From Sandaracinobacter neustonicus (GTDB lineage: Bacteria; Pseudomonadota; Alphaproteobacteria; Sphingomonadales; Sphingomonadaceae): DNA of 64,000 nt. Both the position numbers and the translations under genes were made by a program. The DNA lies in assembly GCF_006385875.1 (NCBI RefSeq), contig NZ_VFSU01000028.1, positions 62,001 to 126,000 of the forward strand, written 5' to 3'. Shown here piece by piece: positions 46,828 to 55,141 of the stretch; position 1 is the stretch's first letter, and every line of letters begins with the position of its first letter. The notes beneath the pieces were generated by a model, which saw nothing but the letters and a program-made list of their open reading frames with translations, searched no databases and was not told the DNA's origin.

Positions 46828-48186
46828 TCAGGCATAACGGTCGATCCTGCGGGTTTCGGCGCGGGCGATAACCGGCGCGGGGAGAGGGGGGCGGAGGCCG
46901 GACTGGGCGTCTTGCAGGCGCGCGGGCTGGCGGCTGTGCTGGCCGGGGCGGCCGCCGTCTGCCTGTGCGCGGGCGGAGGATTGATCGGAGGGTTTATCCG
47001 GGCGGGGGTCTGCCTGCGCGCCGCCATCCTGTGCGCGGCTGTCCTGCGGGCCCGTGCCTGCTGTCGGGTCTGCCGATTGCGGCGCGGCGGGGCCGGCCTC
47101 TGCGGACAGGTCGCTTGGCAGTTCGTGGGCGGGCCGGTCGGCCGGGGAATGATGCCGGATGGCGGCCGCGAAATCGCCCGTGCCGAAACCGGCGCTGCCC
47201 GGCTCTGCGTTGCCGGAATCTGTCGCAGTGCCGAAATCTGCTGAAGATGATGTCATGGCGCTGGCGTCGCCTCCCCCGTTTGCCTGTTTGCCGGGCCCGT
47301 CGCTGCCCTGTTGCGACGGATTGGCCTGCGCAGAGGATGGGCCGGGTGCCGGGCGAAGTTCCACAGAGATCAGGTCCACTTCGGCCCCAACCCGCGCAAG
47401 GTCCGCGCGCAGTTCCGGCCGGGCGGCGGAGATTCGATCCCTGAGATCCGAACTGCCGGCGACGATGGTGACTTGCAGCGCCTGTTCGCCCGGCGTGCTG
47501 ATGCGGATATCCGCCGGAGGGGCGGGCGTGGCAGGGGCGGCTGACGCGACGGTCGGCGTGGCGGGCGTGGCCGTGGCAGGCTCTGCCGCGGGCCGGTGGG
47601 GGGCTTCGGCTTCCATCCGCAGTGGCGGCAGTTGTGGTGCGGGCTGGGCGGCGTTCGCGGCGACGGGGGTGGATCGCGCAGGCAGCGGCGGAGGGGGCGA
47701 ATCGGCTTCCGGAGACGCTGCCGGGCTGCCGCCGCTGAGCGGCATGGCGACAGTGTGCGACGCGGCGGTGCTATGCGACGCAGTGCGGGAGGGCGGGGCA
47801 TCGGGCAGCTGGACGGCGTTGGCGACGGTTTCGATGGCGTCGATTCCTGCGTCTGTCCCGTCTGCCTCAGCCCCATCCGGCCCGCCATCAGTTGCAAGCG
47901 GTTGGGCTGCCACGGCCAGAGGCGGGGGCGGAAGCGGGGTGGCCGGCGGCTCGGCAGGCGGACTGATGTTTGGCGTGGCTGGGTTGTCCGCATCGCCATC
48001 GGTCGCGGGGGCGCTTTGCGGCGGCAGGGCTTCGAAGAGCGCGGCGTCGCGCTGGCCTTCCGGGGCGGCTTCTCCCGGAAGTTCAAAGCGGGGCTGCTGC
48101 GCAGCATGCGCGCCCTTAGGCGGAGCGCGCCCGGCGGCGGGCAGCAGCAGATCGGCGGCTCCGGGGGCATCCAGCGCGGCTGTCAT
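46828..48186 (-). CDS. fliK: Flagellar hook-length control protein FliK
   Basis: FliK is a secreted ruler that measures the hook and triggers the FlhB switch. The 452-residue protein is mostly low-complexity Ala/Pro/Ser/Asp sequence with few aromatic residues, as expected for an extended ruler. The conserved FliK_C domain lies at about 225-275 (GEQALQVTIVAGSSDLRDRI, then L-R-A-D-L-A-R-V-G-A-E-V-D-L-I-S-V-E-L). A long disordered C-terminal tail follows. Its start overlaps the fliJ stop (ATGA). Confidence 0.88.
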   Translation of the reverse strand: MTAALDAPGAADLLLPAAGRAPPKGAHAAQQPRFELPGEAAPEGQRDAALFEALPPQSAPATDGDADNPATPNISPPAEPPATPLPPPPLAVAAQPLATDGGPDGAEADGTDAGIDAIETVANAVQLPDAPPSRTASHSTAASHTVAMPLSGGSPAASPEADSPPPPLPARSTPVAANAAQPAPQLPPLRMEAEAPHRPAAEPATATPATPTVASAAPATPAPPADIRISTPGEQALQVTIVAGSSDLRDRISAARPELRADLARVGAEVDLISVELRPAPGPSSAQANPSQQGSDGPGKQANGGGDASAMTSSSADFGTATDSGNAEPGSAGFGTGDFAAAIRHHSPADRPAHELPSDLSAEAGPAAPQSADPTAGTGPQDSRAQDGGAQADPRPDKPSDQSSARAQADGGRPGQHSRQPARLQDAQSGLRPPLPAPVIARAETRRIDRYA

Positions 48187-48599
48187 GCGCGCAGCCTGCG
48201 CGGGGCCGGGTCTGCGAACCGCTCGGTTTCGGCGTCGGCTTCGCGGCGGGTGGCGGTCAGGCTGTCTGCAAGGCGGCGGCAGCGGGCGCGGGCGGATTCC
48301 ACGGCCTGCTGCGCGCGGACGCGGCGACGGGCTGCGGCCTCGATCTCAACGGCTGCGCTCGCCTGTGCCGGGGCCAGCAGGCTGCGCAGTTGCGCCCCCG
48401 CCGCCAGCGAGCCGGAGGGAATCGCCCCCATCAGCGGCGTGGTATCCTGCAAAAGGGAAAGGATGCGGTTGCGGCGGGCCGAGGCGTCCGCTTCGGCAGA
48501 AATTGCTGCGCCCAGTTCGCGCAGCGCGGTGGCTTCCCGCACGCGGGCGGCGCGCAGCAGCAGGATCAGGCGGCGAAGGCGGGTGCGGGCATCGGGCAT
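48183..48599 (-). CDS. fliJ: Flagellar export protein FliJ
   Basis: A 138-residue, almost entirely alpha-helical, Arg/Ala-rich protein of the length expected for FliJ, the coiled-coil stalk inside the FliI ATPase ring. Sequence signatures are weak in this family; the assignment rests on helical character and on its place between fliI and fliK. Start and stop overlap both neighbours (TGATG and ATGA). Confidence 0.82.
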   Translation of the reverse strand: MPDARTRLRRLILLLRAARVREATALRELGAAISAEADASARRNRILSLLQDTTPLMGAIPSGSLAAGAQLRSLLAPAQASAAVEIEAAARRRVRAQQAVESARARCRRLADSLTATRREADAETERFADPAPRRLRA

Positions 48600-49942
48600 C
48601 AGTTCGACCATCCGGCGACGAGGGTGGAAACGGAGTCTGCGAACGCCACGGCGCGGTCGCGGGGCTGGGCGAGGAAGCTGTCCATTTCCGCGCGGCGGGC
48701 GAGCGCCCTGTCCAACACGAGATCGTGGCCCGGCGAATAGGCCCCCATGGCGACGAGATCCTGATTGGCCTCTGCCAAAGACAAGTCGCGGCGGAAGGCG
48801 GTGGCGGCGGCGATCTGCGCGGCCCCCACGCAGGCAGGCATGGTGCGGCTGAGCGAATGGCCAAGGTCGATGGCCGGGAAGCGGCCGCGTGCGGCGATGC
48901 TGCGGTTCAGGATGATATGCCCGTCCAGCACGCCGCGCGCGGTGTCCACCACCGGGTCTGCCACGGTGTCGTCGCCGTCTGCCAGCACGGTGGCGAGCAG
49001 GGTGATCGCCCCACCGGAGCGGGCGTCGTTCCCGGCCCGCTCCACGAGGCGCGGGATCAGCGCCAGCGCAGACGGCGGATAGCCGCGCGCGCCCGCCGGT
49101 TCGCCGATGGCGAGGCCGATTTCGCGTTGCGCATGGGCGACGCGGGTGAGGCTGTCCACCAGCAACAGCACATGGCGGCCGGTGGCGCGCAGGGCTTCGG
49201 CCGAGGCGAAGGCGGCGAGGCAGCCGCGCAGCCGGGCAGGCGCGGCGGCATCTGCGGGAACCGCGACGATATGGGTGCGGGCGCGGGCTTCCGGCGACAG
49301 CGCGTCGAGGAAGCCGGAGATTTCCCGGCCGCGTTCGCCGATCAACCCCACCACCACGCAATCGGCCTCCGCGCCCAGCACAAGCTGTTGCAGCAGGGTG
49401 GATTTCCCCACGCCGCTGCCCGCCATCAGGCCCACGCGCTGGCCGCGCCCCAGCGTCAGCAGCGCGTCGATGGCGCGCACGCCGGTGGCCAGTGGCAGGG
49501 AGACATCGGCGCGGTCCAGCGGCGGCAGCGGCTTACCCGTCAGCGGCCAGCGGGTCTCCGCGCCCAGCGGGCCGAGGCTGTCCAGCGCTTCGCCCAGCGC
49601 GCCCGTCACCCGGCCCAGCAGTGCCGGGCCTGCCGGGGCATCGCCCGCCGGGCCGTCCAGCCAGACGGCGCTGCCGGGCGCGACGGCGGCTTCCGCCAGC
49701 GCCATCATCAGCAGCCGCCCCTGCCGGAAACCGATCGCTTCGCAGGGCACGGGGCCGGTGGGCGTATCGGCCGACAGCAGCGCGCCGACGGGGGCTTCCG
49801 GCCCGTCTGACGAGAGCAGCAGCCCTTCCGCCGCACGGATGCGGCCGCCGGGCTGGGCGGCGTGCAGCGGGCAGGGGACTTCGGCGAGGCTGGCTTGCGC
49901 CGCCCGAAGCGCTGCGGCGAGGCCGGGGGTGTGAGCGTTCAT
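48599..49942 (-). CDS. fliI: Flagellum-specific ATPase FliI
   Basis: The hexameric export ATPase, related to F1-beta. The 447-residue protein has Walker A GSGVGKST at about 175-182, the VVVGLIGERGREI motif, Walker B in RHVLLLVDSLTRVAHAQREI, and GARGYPPSALALIPRLVERAG. The N-terminal ~90 residues form the beta barrel. Start at 49942 overlaps the fliH stop (ATGA); the frame is open far upstream, but that part is fliH in another frame. Confidence 0.97.
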   Translation of the reverse strand: MNAHTPGLAAALRAAQASLAEVPCPLHAAQPGGRIRAAEGLLLSSDGPEAPVGALLSADTPTGPVPCEAIGFRQGRLLMMALAEAAVAPGSAVWLDGPAGDAPAGPALLGRVTGALGEALDSLGPLGAETRWPLTGKPLPPLDRADVSLPLATGVRAIDALLTLGRGQRVGLMAGSGVGKSTLLQQLVLGAEADCVVVGLIGERGREISGFLDALSPEARARTHIVAVPADAAAPARLRGCLAAFASAEALRATGRHVLLLVDSLTRVAHAQREIGLAIGEPAGARGYPPSALALIPRLVERAGNDARSGGAITLLATVLADGDDTVADPVVDTARGVLDGHIILNRSIAARGRFPAIDLGHSLSRTMPACVGAAQIAAATAFRRDLSLAEANQDLVAMGAYSPGHDLVLDRALARRAEMDSFLAQPRDRAVAFADSVSTLVAGWSN

Positions 49943-50520
49943 CGGGGCGTCTCCATGCCGGGGGGCGTCTGTATGCGGGCGGCGAGCGCCTCCAGCCGCA
50001 ACGGCAGGCTGGCGCGAGCCAGCGCCGGGCCGGCTTCGGCGCGGATGCTGCCCTGCTGCAAGCTGGGGTCGGCGTGCAGCCGCCAGCCGGGCGGCGGCGT
50101 GACATGCGGCAGGCTGTCCGGCGCAAGGTGCAGCACGCCAGCCGCGCCTTCGGGCAGGGCGGCCAGCGCCTCGGCGATCAGCATGTGCAGGGTCTCCGAC
50201 GGCAGCGACGGTTCGGCCGCCATCAGCTGCCGGGCGATATCGAAGGCGAGGCTGGCGAGCGCCTGCGCGAACCGCCCCTCCAGCGCGGCGACCAATTCGG
50301 CTGACAGCACCTGTTGCTGCGCGCTTGCGCTGCCGACGCGGGCCAGTTCGGCGGCGTGCGCGGCCTCCAGCGCGGCGACATGCGCGCCCCATTCGGCGTC
50401 CGCCTCTGCCCGCGCATGGGCTTCGGCGCTGGCGCGAACCTCTGCTTCGCTGGGTGGCGCGGGCGGCAGCGGCGCGGTGCGGAACAGCCGGGCCAGCGGG
50501 ATGGGTCGGGCTTCAGACAT
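49939..50520 (-). CDS. fliH: Flagellar assembly protein FliH
   Basis: FliH regulates FliI and tethers it to the C-ring. The 193-residue protein has a Pro-rich N terminus (1-25), an Ala/Glu-rich coiled coil (about 25-70) and a C-terminal domain with FDIARQLMAAEPSL and a beta-hairpin W-R-L-H-A-D-P-S-L-Q-Q-G-S-I-R-A-E. It overlaps fliG by eight bases and fliI by four. Confidence 0.88.
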   Translation of the reverse strand: MSEARPIPLARLFRTAPLPPAPPSEAEVRASAEAHARAEADAEWGAHVAALEAAHAAELARVGSASAQQQVLSAELVAALEGRFAQALASLAFDIARQLMAAEPSLPSETLHMLIAEALAALPEGAAGVLHLAPDSLPHVTPPPGWRLHADPSLQQGSIRAEAGPALARASLPLRLEALAARIQTPPGMETPR

Positions 50521-51502
50521 AGGCCGGCCCCTTGCCGGGCAAGCTGATCGTCCCCTCGGCGGCCAGCTTGCGCGCGGCGGCGGCGATGGCCTTTTGCGCG
50601 GTCGCGGCCTCGTCGATCTTCACCGGGCCGCGATTGTCGATCTCGTCGTTCAGCGCTTCCGCCGCCCGCTGCGGCATCGCGCCGAGCAGCAGCGCGCGCA
50701 GCGGCGCGGGGGCGGCGCGGAGCGCCGGCACCAGCATGTCCGCATCCAGCCCGCGCAGCAGCGTCTGCAGCGCCCGGCTGTCCAGCCGGGAGAGGTCGGC
50801 GAAGGTGAACAGCGTTTCGCTCAGCAGGTCCGCCGCGCCCTTGTCCACGGTGGACAGCGCTTCCAGCGCGCGGGCTTCGTCCACCCCGGCAAGGTTGATG
50901 AGGTCCGCCGCGCGCTGCATCCCGCCCAGTTCCGCGAGCGGCTGGCGCGGGCGGGTGGCTGCGATGCGCTCGCTGAGCGCGGCGTCCAGCGTTTCGGCGG
51001 CGGTGGGCATCACCGGCCCCAGCGTGGCGATGCGGCGCACCAGATCGGGCTGCCCGGCGGCGGGCAGGCGGGCCAGAATCAGCGCCGCGCGCGGTGTGGG
51101 CAGCTGCGCCAGCACGAAGGCTTGAACCTGTGGATGCTCCGGCTCCAGCAGGGTGGCGATGGCCCATGGCTCCTGCCAGCCCAGCTGTTCGAACAGGGGC
51201 GGCCGGGCCTCATGGCCGATGCGCTCGATGATGCCGCCTGCGCGTTCCTCGCCCAGCGCGCGGCCCAGCAGATCGCGCACGGCGGGCGGCCCTTCGGACA
51301 CGGAGACGATGTCGCGCGCCACCTCCAGCACTTCGCCCAGCACCTCGTCGATGGTCTGCGGCGAGGCTTCCGCGACGGAAAGCATGGCGCGGCCGACCTG
51401 TTCCACTTCCTGTGCATCCAGCCGGGCGAGCAGGCCCGCGGCCTCCGGCTCCTCCAGCAGCAGCAGCAGCAGCGCCGTCTTTTCCGGTCCCGACAGGCTC
51501 AT
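50513..51502 (-). CDS. fliG: Flagellar motor switch protein FliG
   Basis: The C-ring protein that contacts FliF and the stator. The 329-residue protein has three armadillo-like domains: N (about 1-100, with LSGPEKTALLLLLLEEPEAA), middle (about 105-190, HPQVQAFVLAQLPTPRAALIL, containing an HPQ-type EHPQ motif) and C (about 200-310, LFTFADLSRLDSRALQTLLR, the torque helix region). The start overlaps the fliF stop (ATGA). Confidence 0.95.
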   Translation of the reverse strand: MSLSGPEKTALLLLLLEEPEAAGLLARLDAQEVEQVGRAMLSVAEASPQTIDEVLGEVLEVARDIVSVSEGPPAVRDLLGRALGEERAGGIIERIGHEARPPLFEQLGWQEPWAIATLLEPEHPQVQAFVLAQLPTPRAALILARLPAAGQPDLVRRIATLGPVMPTAAETLDAALSERIAATRPRQPLAELGGMQRAADLINLAGVDEARALEALSTVDKGAADLLSETLFTFADLSRLDSRALQTLLRGLDADMLVPALRAAPAPLRALLLGAMPQRAAEALNDEIDNRGPVKIDEAATAQKAIAAAARKLAAEGTISLPGKGPAYV

Positions 51503-53082
51503 GCGGGCGCGCCCGACAGCAGGCGGCGGGCGACGGCGGTGGCTTTCGCGCCGTCCGTCGCGGCCAGCAGCCGGGCTTCGGCGAGCTTGCGGCTGTAATC
51601 CGGCAGCGCAGGCAACGGCACGGGGGCAAGGGCGATGGCCTCTGCTTCGGCCGCCCTTGCCTCTGCGGCGCGGGCGTCGGCGCGGGCCATGGCGCGGCGG
51701 ACATAGGGGCGGATCACGAAGGCGAGCAGGGCGATGGCGACCAGCGCCGCCGCCAGCCACTTGGAGCTTTCGACGACGACCGGTTCTTTCCAGATCGGCA
51801 CCTCGGTTTCGGCGGTGGGGGCGAAGCTGCTGGCGGAGACGGCGATGCGGTCCCCGCGTTGCTGGTCATAGCCAACCGCGCCTTCCACCAGGCTGCGCAA
51901 ATCCGCCAGCCGCTTTGCGCGGCCAGCGGGCGGGCCGAGGGCGTCGGCGCGGATGGCGACGGCGGCCGTCAGGCGGCGGATATCGCCGCCCGCGCGGCTG
52001 GTGATTTGTACGGAGCGGCCCAGTTCATAGTTGCGGGTGCCGGATTCGCTGCCCGTCGTCTGCACCGTGGGGCCGCTGGCGACGGGGGGTGTGGCGGTGA
52101 CGTTCGGGGCGGCGGGGATGGTGTTGCTGAGCGCGCCGGGGATGCCGATGGCGCGCGGTTCGGACGAGGTGCCCCGGCTGAATTGTTCGGAGCGCAGCGC
52201 GCCGTCCGGCTGGTAACGCTCTTCCGAGGCTTCGCGGGCGGCGAAGTCCAGCTCGATGCGGACCTGCGCGGTGAGATTGTCCGCGCCGACCACCGGCCCC
52301 AGCAGTTCGAGGATGGACTGGCGGGTCCGCGCCTCCATTTCCGCCTGCAATTTCAGCCGCCTGTCGTCCGCGAGCATACGGCCTGCGCCGGGTTCGCCCG
52401 CCAGCAGCCGACCGGCCTGATCGGAGATGGCGACATTGTCCGGTGAAAGGCCGGGCACCGCGCCCGCGACAAGGTGCAGGATTGCGCGCGACTGCGACTC
52501 CGACAGCGCCCGGCCGGGGGCCAGCGTGAGGGTGACGGCGGCGGTGACGGGGGCGCGATCCCGCAGGAAGGGCGAGGGTTCGGGGCGGGCGATCAGCACG
52601 CGCGCGGCCTGCACACTGTCCAGGCTTTCGATCGAGGCTGCGAGTTCGCGTTCCTGCGCGGTTTTCAACCGGGCGGATTCCAGCGCACGAGAGGTGCCGA
52701 GCGGCATGTTCGCCATCAGCTCCGCGCCGCCGGGCGCGGCCTTGGGCAGGCCCTGCGCCGCCAGCAGCATGCGGGCGCGGGCATGATCCTGTTCCGGCAG
52801 CAGCACCGCCCCCGTGCGCGGATCGAGCGCGACCCTCATGCCGGCATCTTCCAGCGCGGTGACGACGGCGGCCTTGTCCGCTTCGGGCAGTTGCGAAAAG
52901 ATCGGGCTGCGGGTGGGTTCGGAAAAGGCCAGCCAGCCGCCCAGCGCCAGCGCGGCGACCGTGGTGGCGGCAATCGGCCAGCCGAAGCGGGCGAACAGCG
53001 GGCTGGCGCGCAACCGTTGCAGCGGCGCGTCCAGCACGGCAGGCACGGGCAGGCGGGCGGGGGTGGGGGCGTCGTCTGCCAT
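51499..53082 (-). CDS. fliF: Flagellar MS-ring protein FliF
   Basis: FliF builds the membrane ring that seeds the flagellum. The 527-residue protein has two transmembrane segments (about 34-53 and 437-457). Ring-building motifs follow the first (F-S-Q-L-P-E-A-D-K-A-A-V-V-T-A-L, R-P-E-P-S-P-F-x-R, A-V-T-L-T-L-A-P-G-R-A-L). The R-N-Y-E-L-G-R segment marks the beta-collar, and the cytoplasmic C-terminal tail binds FliG. It is one base downstream of fliE. Confidence 0.96.
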   Translation of the reverse strand: MADDAPTPARLPVPAVLDAPLQRLRASPLFARFGWPIAATTVAALALGGWLAFSEPTRSPIFSQLPEADKAAVVTALEDAGMRVALDPRTGAVLLPEQDHARARMLLAAQGLPKAAPGGAELMANMPLGTSRALESARLKTAQERELAASIESLDSVQAARVLIARPEPSPFLRDRAPVTAAVTLTLAPGRALSESQSRAILHLVAGAVPGLSPDNVAISDQAGRLLAGEPGAGRMLADDRRLKLQAEMEARTRQSILELLGPVVGADNLTAQVRIELDFAAREASEERYQPDGALRSEQFSRGTSSEPRAIGIPGALSNTIPAAPNVTATPPVASGPTVQTTGSESGTRNYELGRSVQITSRAGGDIRRLTAAVAIRADALGPPAGRAKRLADLRSLVEGAVGYDQQRGDRIAVSASSFAPTAETEVPIWKEPVVVESSKWLAAALVAIALLAFVIRPYVRRAMARADARAAEARAAEAEAIALAPVPLPALPDYSRKLAEARLLAATDGAKATAVARRLLSGAPA

Positions 53083-53083
53083 G

Positions 53084-53428
53084 TTACACCGGCATGTTCA
53101 TGATGTCGCGATAGGCCGACAGCAGGCGGTTGCGGGCCTGCAAGGTGGCCTCAAACGCAATGGAGGCCTTCTGGCGGCTGAGCATCACGGCGGCGATGTC
53201 CTGCGTTTCGCCTTTTTCCCACGCGGCGGCGTCTGCGCCGCTTTGCGCCTGCATCTTGTCCACCGCTTTCAGGGCATCCTGCATCGCCCCGCCGAATCCG
53301 GTGGGTTGCGCCTCGGCGGGTGCGGCGGCGTTGCCCAGCGACTGGCTTTTCTGCAGGATTTCCGCGCGCAGTTGCAGCACGCCGGAAAGCCCCATGTTCG
53401 CGCCCGTTCCGATGGGGGGCAGGCTCAT
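53084..53428 (-). CDS. fliE: Flagellar hook-basal body complex protein FliE
   Basis: FliE joins the MS ring and the rod. The 114-residue protein has the C-terminal signature A-V-M-L-S-R-Q-K-A-S-I-A-F-E-A-T-L-Q-A-R-N-R-L-L-x-A-Y-x-D-I-M-N-M. The ATG at 53428 overlaps the stop of the sigma-54 regulator gene (ATGA), which fixes the start and suggests translational coupling. Confidence 0.96.
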   Translation of the reverse strand: MSLPPIGTGANMGLSGVLQLRAEILQKSQSLGNAAAPAEAQPTGFGGAMQDALKAVDKMQAQSGADAAAWEKGETQDIAAVMLSRQKASIAFEATLQARNRLLSAYRDIMNMPV

Positions 53429-54420
53429 GCCGGTGCGCCTGCACCGGCGCTGGCGCGGGGGCGGCCCTCTTGTGCGGCCAGCTTGTAACGCAGCGCGCGT
53501 TCGGAAATGCCCAGCCGCCGCGCAGCTTCGCGGCGGCGTCCGCCGGTTTCGGCCAGCGCGCGGGAGAGCGCGTCTGCTTCGTGGCGGCGCATCTGGCCGG
53601 GCAGGGCGATGGTGGCGATGGGCGCGGCGGGGATGTCCAGATGCGCATCCGTCACGGGGCCGTCGCCTGCGAGGATGCGGGCGCGTTCGATGCGGTTGGC
53701 GAGTTCGCGGACGTTGCCGGGCCACGGGTGGCGCACCAGCGCGCCGAGCGCCGCCGGGGAGAGAGCGGCCTGCGCGTCGCGCAGCATGTGCGCGGCAAGC
53801 GGCAGGATATCCGCCGGGCGATCCGCCAGCGGCGCCAGTGCGAGCGGGAAGACGGAGAGGCGCCAGTAAAGATCCTCGCGGAAGCGGCCCGCGCGGGCTT
53901 CGGCTTGCAGATCGCGGTTGGTGGCGGCGATCAGCCGGGCTTCGAACGGCACCGGAGCGGTCGCCCCCAGCGGCAGCACTTCGCGCGCTTCGATGGCGCG
54001 CAGCAGCTTGGCTTGCAGCGGCAGCGGCAATTCGCCGATCTCGTCCAGAAACAATGTGCCTGCACCTGCCGCGCGGAACAGGCCGGGCGCGGCGGCCAGC
54101 GCGCCGGTGAAGGCCCCGCGTTCGTGGCCGAACAACAGGCTTTCCAGCATCGCTTCGGGAAGGGCGGCGCAGTTGAGCGCGAGGAAGGGGGCACCCGCGC
54201 GCTGGCTCTCAGCGTGCAGGAAGCGGGCGATCACATCCTTGCCCGCGCCGGACGGGCCGGTGACAAGAATGGTTGCGCTGGAGCGGGCGGCCTGCGTGGC
54301 AAGGGCGAGCAGGCTGCGGCTGAGCGGATCGGCCGCGACAGGGCCTTGCATCGGTGGTGCGGCGAGGAGATTCGCGAACTGGCGGCCGAGCGCTTCCTGA
54401 TCCCTTTGCGTGTCCGTCAT
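53425..54420 (-). CDS. Sigma-54-dependent flagellar activator, lacking a receiver domain
   Basis: A 331-residue enhancer-binding protein of the FlbD/FlrC/FleQ type, first gene of the flagellar operon. The N terminus is only ~30 residues, so no receiver or GAF domain is present. The AAA+ domain (about 30-255) has Walker A GPSGAGKD at 55-62, the sigma-54-contacting GAFTGA loop at 102-107, and Walker B in TLFLDEIGELP. A Fis-type HTH closes the protein (about 285-318, GRRREAARRLGISERALRYKLA). Such receiver-less activators are constitutive or controlled by a partner. Two inverted repeats and a sigma-54 promoter lie upstream, suggesting autoregulation. Confidence 0.92.
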   Translation of the reverse strand: MTDTQRDQEALGRQFANLLAAPPMQGPVAADPLSRSLLALATQAARSSATILVTGPSGAGKDVIARFLHAESQRAGAPFLALNCAALPEAMLESLLFGHERGAFTGALAAAPGLFRAAGAGTLFLDEIGELPLPLQAKLLRAIEAREVLPLGATAPVPFEARLIAATNRDLQAEARAGRFREDLYWRLSVFPLALAPLADRPADILPLAAHMLRDAQAALSPAALGALVRHPWPGNVRELANRIERARILAGDGPVTDAHLDIPAAPIATIALPGQMRRHEADALSRALAETGGRRREAARRLGISERALRYKLAAQEGRPRASAGAGAPA

Positions 54421-54595
54421 TTGCTTCCCATCCTGTTTTTTATGTCCCCCGCCCCCGAAGCTGCCCGGCCCGTTCCACAGGGGAAAAGGCGGGCCCCGAA
54501 GGTGCCCGCCGGGGGGTCGCAAACCCGGCGGGCACTTGGCCGAACCGCTTGCAAAGGGCAGGCAAGCTTTTCGGGGATCGGCCGTGAACAGGGAG

Positions 54596-54613
54596 AAGCA
54601 AGGGGCGTGCCAA
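54596..54613 (-). promoter_or_regulatory. Sigma-54 (-24/-12) promoter of the flagellar operon
   Basis: On the minus strand TTGGCACGCCCCTTGCTT matches the consensus TGGCACG-N4-TTGCW at every specified position, with the GG and GC dinucleotides 12 bases apart. It is about 176 bases upstream of the activator start codon and reads into the operon. The 5' leader would be about 165 bases. Confidence 0.85.
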
Positions 54614-54653
54614 CTGGCCGCCCCTAGGGAGAGTGCGCTTGTGAAAGGGCTGC

Positions 54654-54673
54654 GGCGTCAGATGGTTGACGCC
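54654..54673. promoter_or_regulatory. Inverted repeat upstream of sigma-54 promoter (FleQ-box-like, proximal)
   Basis: GGCGTCA-GATGGT-TGACGCC is a perfect 7-bp inverted repeat. The inner GTCA-N6-TGAC has the spacing of the FleQ box. It lies about 45-60 bases upstream of the -24 element. Confidence 0.6.
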
Positions 54674-54687
54674 CGGCAGCGCTGTGG

Positions 54688-54703
54688 CGTCAAAAAATTG
54701 ACG
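54688..54703. promoter_or_regulatory. Inverted repeat upstream of sigma-54 promoter (FleQ-box-like, distal)
   Basis: CGTCAAAAAATTGACG is a perfect palindromic pair (CGTCAA/TTGACG). GTCAAAAAATTGAC fits the published FleQ consensus GTCANTAAATTGAC at all but one specified base. It is centred 32 bp from the proximal repeat, close to three helical turns, so both would face the same side of the DNA. Confidence 0.6.
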
Positions 54704-54712
54704 GGTGCGGCT

Positions 54713-55141
54713 TCAATCCGAAACGGGGCGGCTGCGGTTGGACTTCACGTCTGACCGGCGCTTTTTCCCATCCAGCCGCCGGGCCTTGGCGGCCTTGCCG
54801 GGCTTGGTGGGGCGGCGCGCCTTGGGGGCGATTGCCGCCTTTGCCAGCAGCTCGATCAGCCGCTGGATCGCATCTTCCCGGTTCATCGCCTGCGTGCGGA
54901 AGCGCTCCGCGAAGATCAGGATTTCCCCCGCATCGGTGAAGCGCGAACCCGCCAGCGCGGCCGCGCGCGCCTTCACCGCATCCGGCAGCGAGGGCGAATT
55001 GGCGAGATCGAAGCGCAGTTCCACCGCGGTGGAGACCTTGTTCACATTCTGCCCGCCCGGGCCGGAGGCGCGGACGAAGCGCAGCCCGATCTCGTCGGTG
55101 TGAATGGCGAGTCCCCGGTTGATGGGAATCCAGCCTGTCAT
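54713..55141 (-). CDS. arfB: Alternative ribosome-rescue factor ArfB (peptidyl-tRNA hydrolase)
   Basis: ArfB rescues ribosomes stalled on mRNAs lacking a stop codon. The 142-residue protein has the catalytic GGQ at 29-31 within R-A-S-G-P-G-G-Q-N-V-N-K, the V-E-L-R-F-D-L strand, and a long basic C-terminal tail (about 105-142, rich in K and R) that enters the empty mRNA channel. The start overlaps the stop of the upstream exporter gene (ATGA). Confidence 0.95.
   Translation of the reverse strand: MTGWIPINRGLAIHTDEIGLRFVRASGPGGQNVNKVSTAVELRFDLANSPSLPDAVKARAAALAGSRFTDAGEILIFAERFRTQAMNREDAIQRLIELLAKAAIAPKARRPTKPGKAAKARRLDGKKRRSDVKSNRSRPVSD

Noticed and set aside
47159-49810. An 883-codon plus-strand frame opposite fliK, fliJ and fliI
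   Set aside because: It spans three overlapping real genes on the other strand and has Gly/Ala/Arg-rich nonsense composition.
41858-54420. Type III secretion injectisome instead of a flagellum
   Set aside because: The genes follow fli order, and FliE, FliL, FliK, FliG and FlhB carry flagellar features; no secretin, needle or effector genes are present.
54555-54580. A second sigma-54 promoter closer to the activator gene (TTGCCTGCCCTTTGC on the minus strand)
   Set aside because: The -24 element lacks the GG dinucleotide; the site at 54596-54613 is a far better match.
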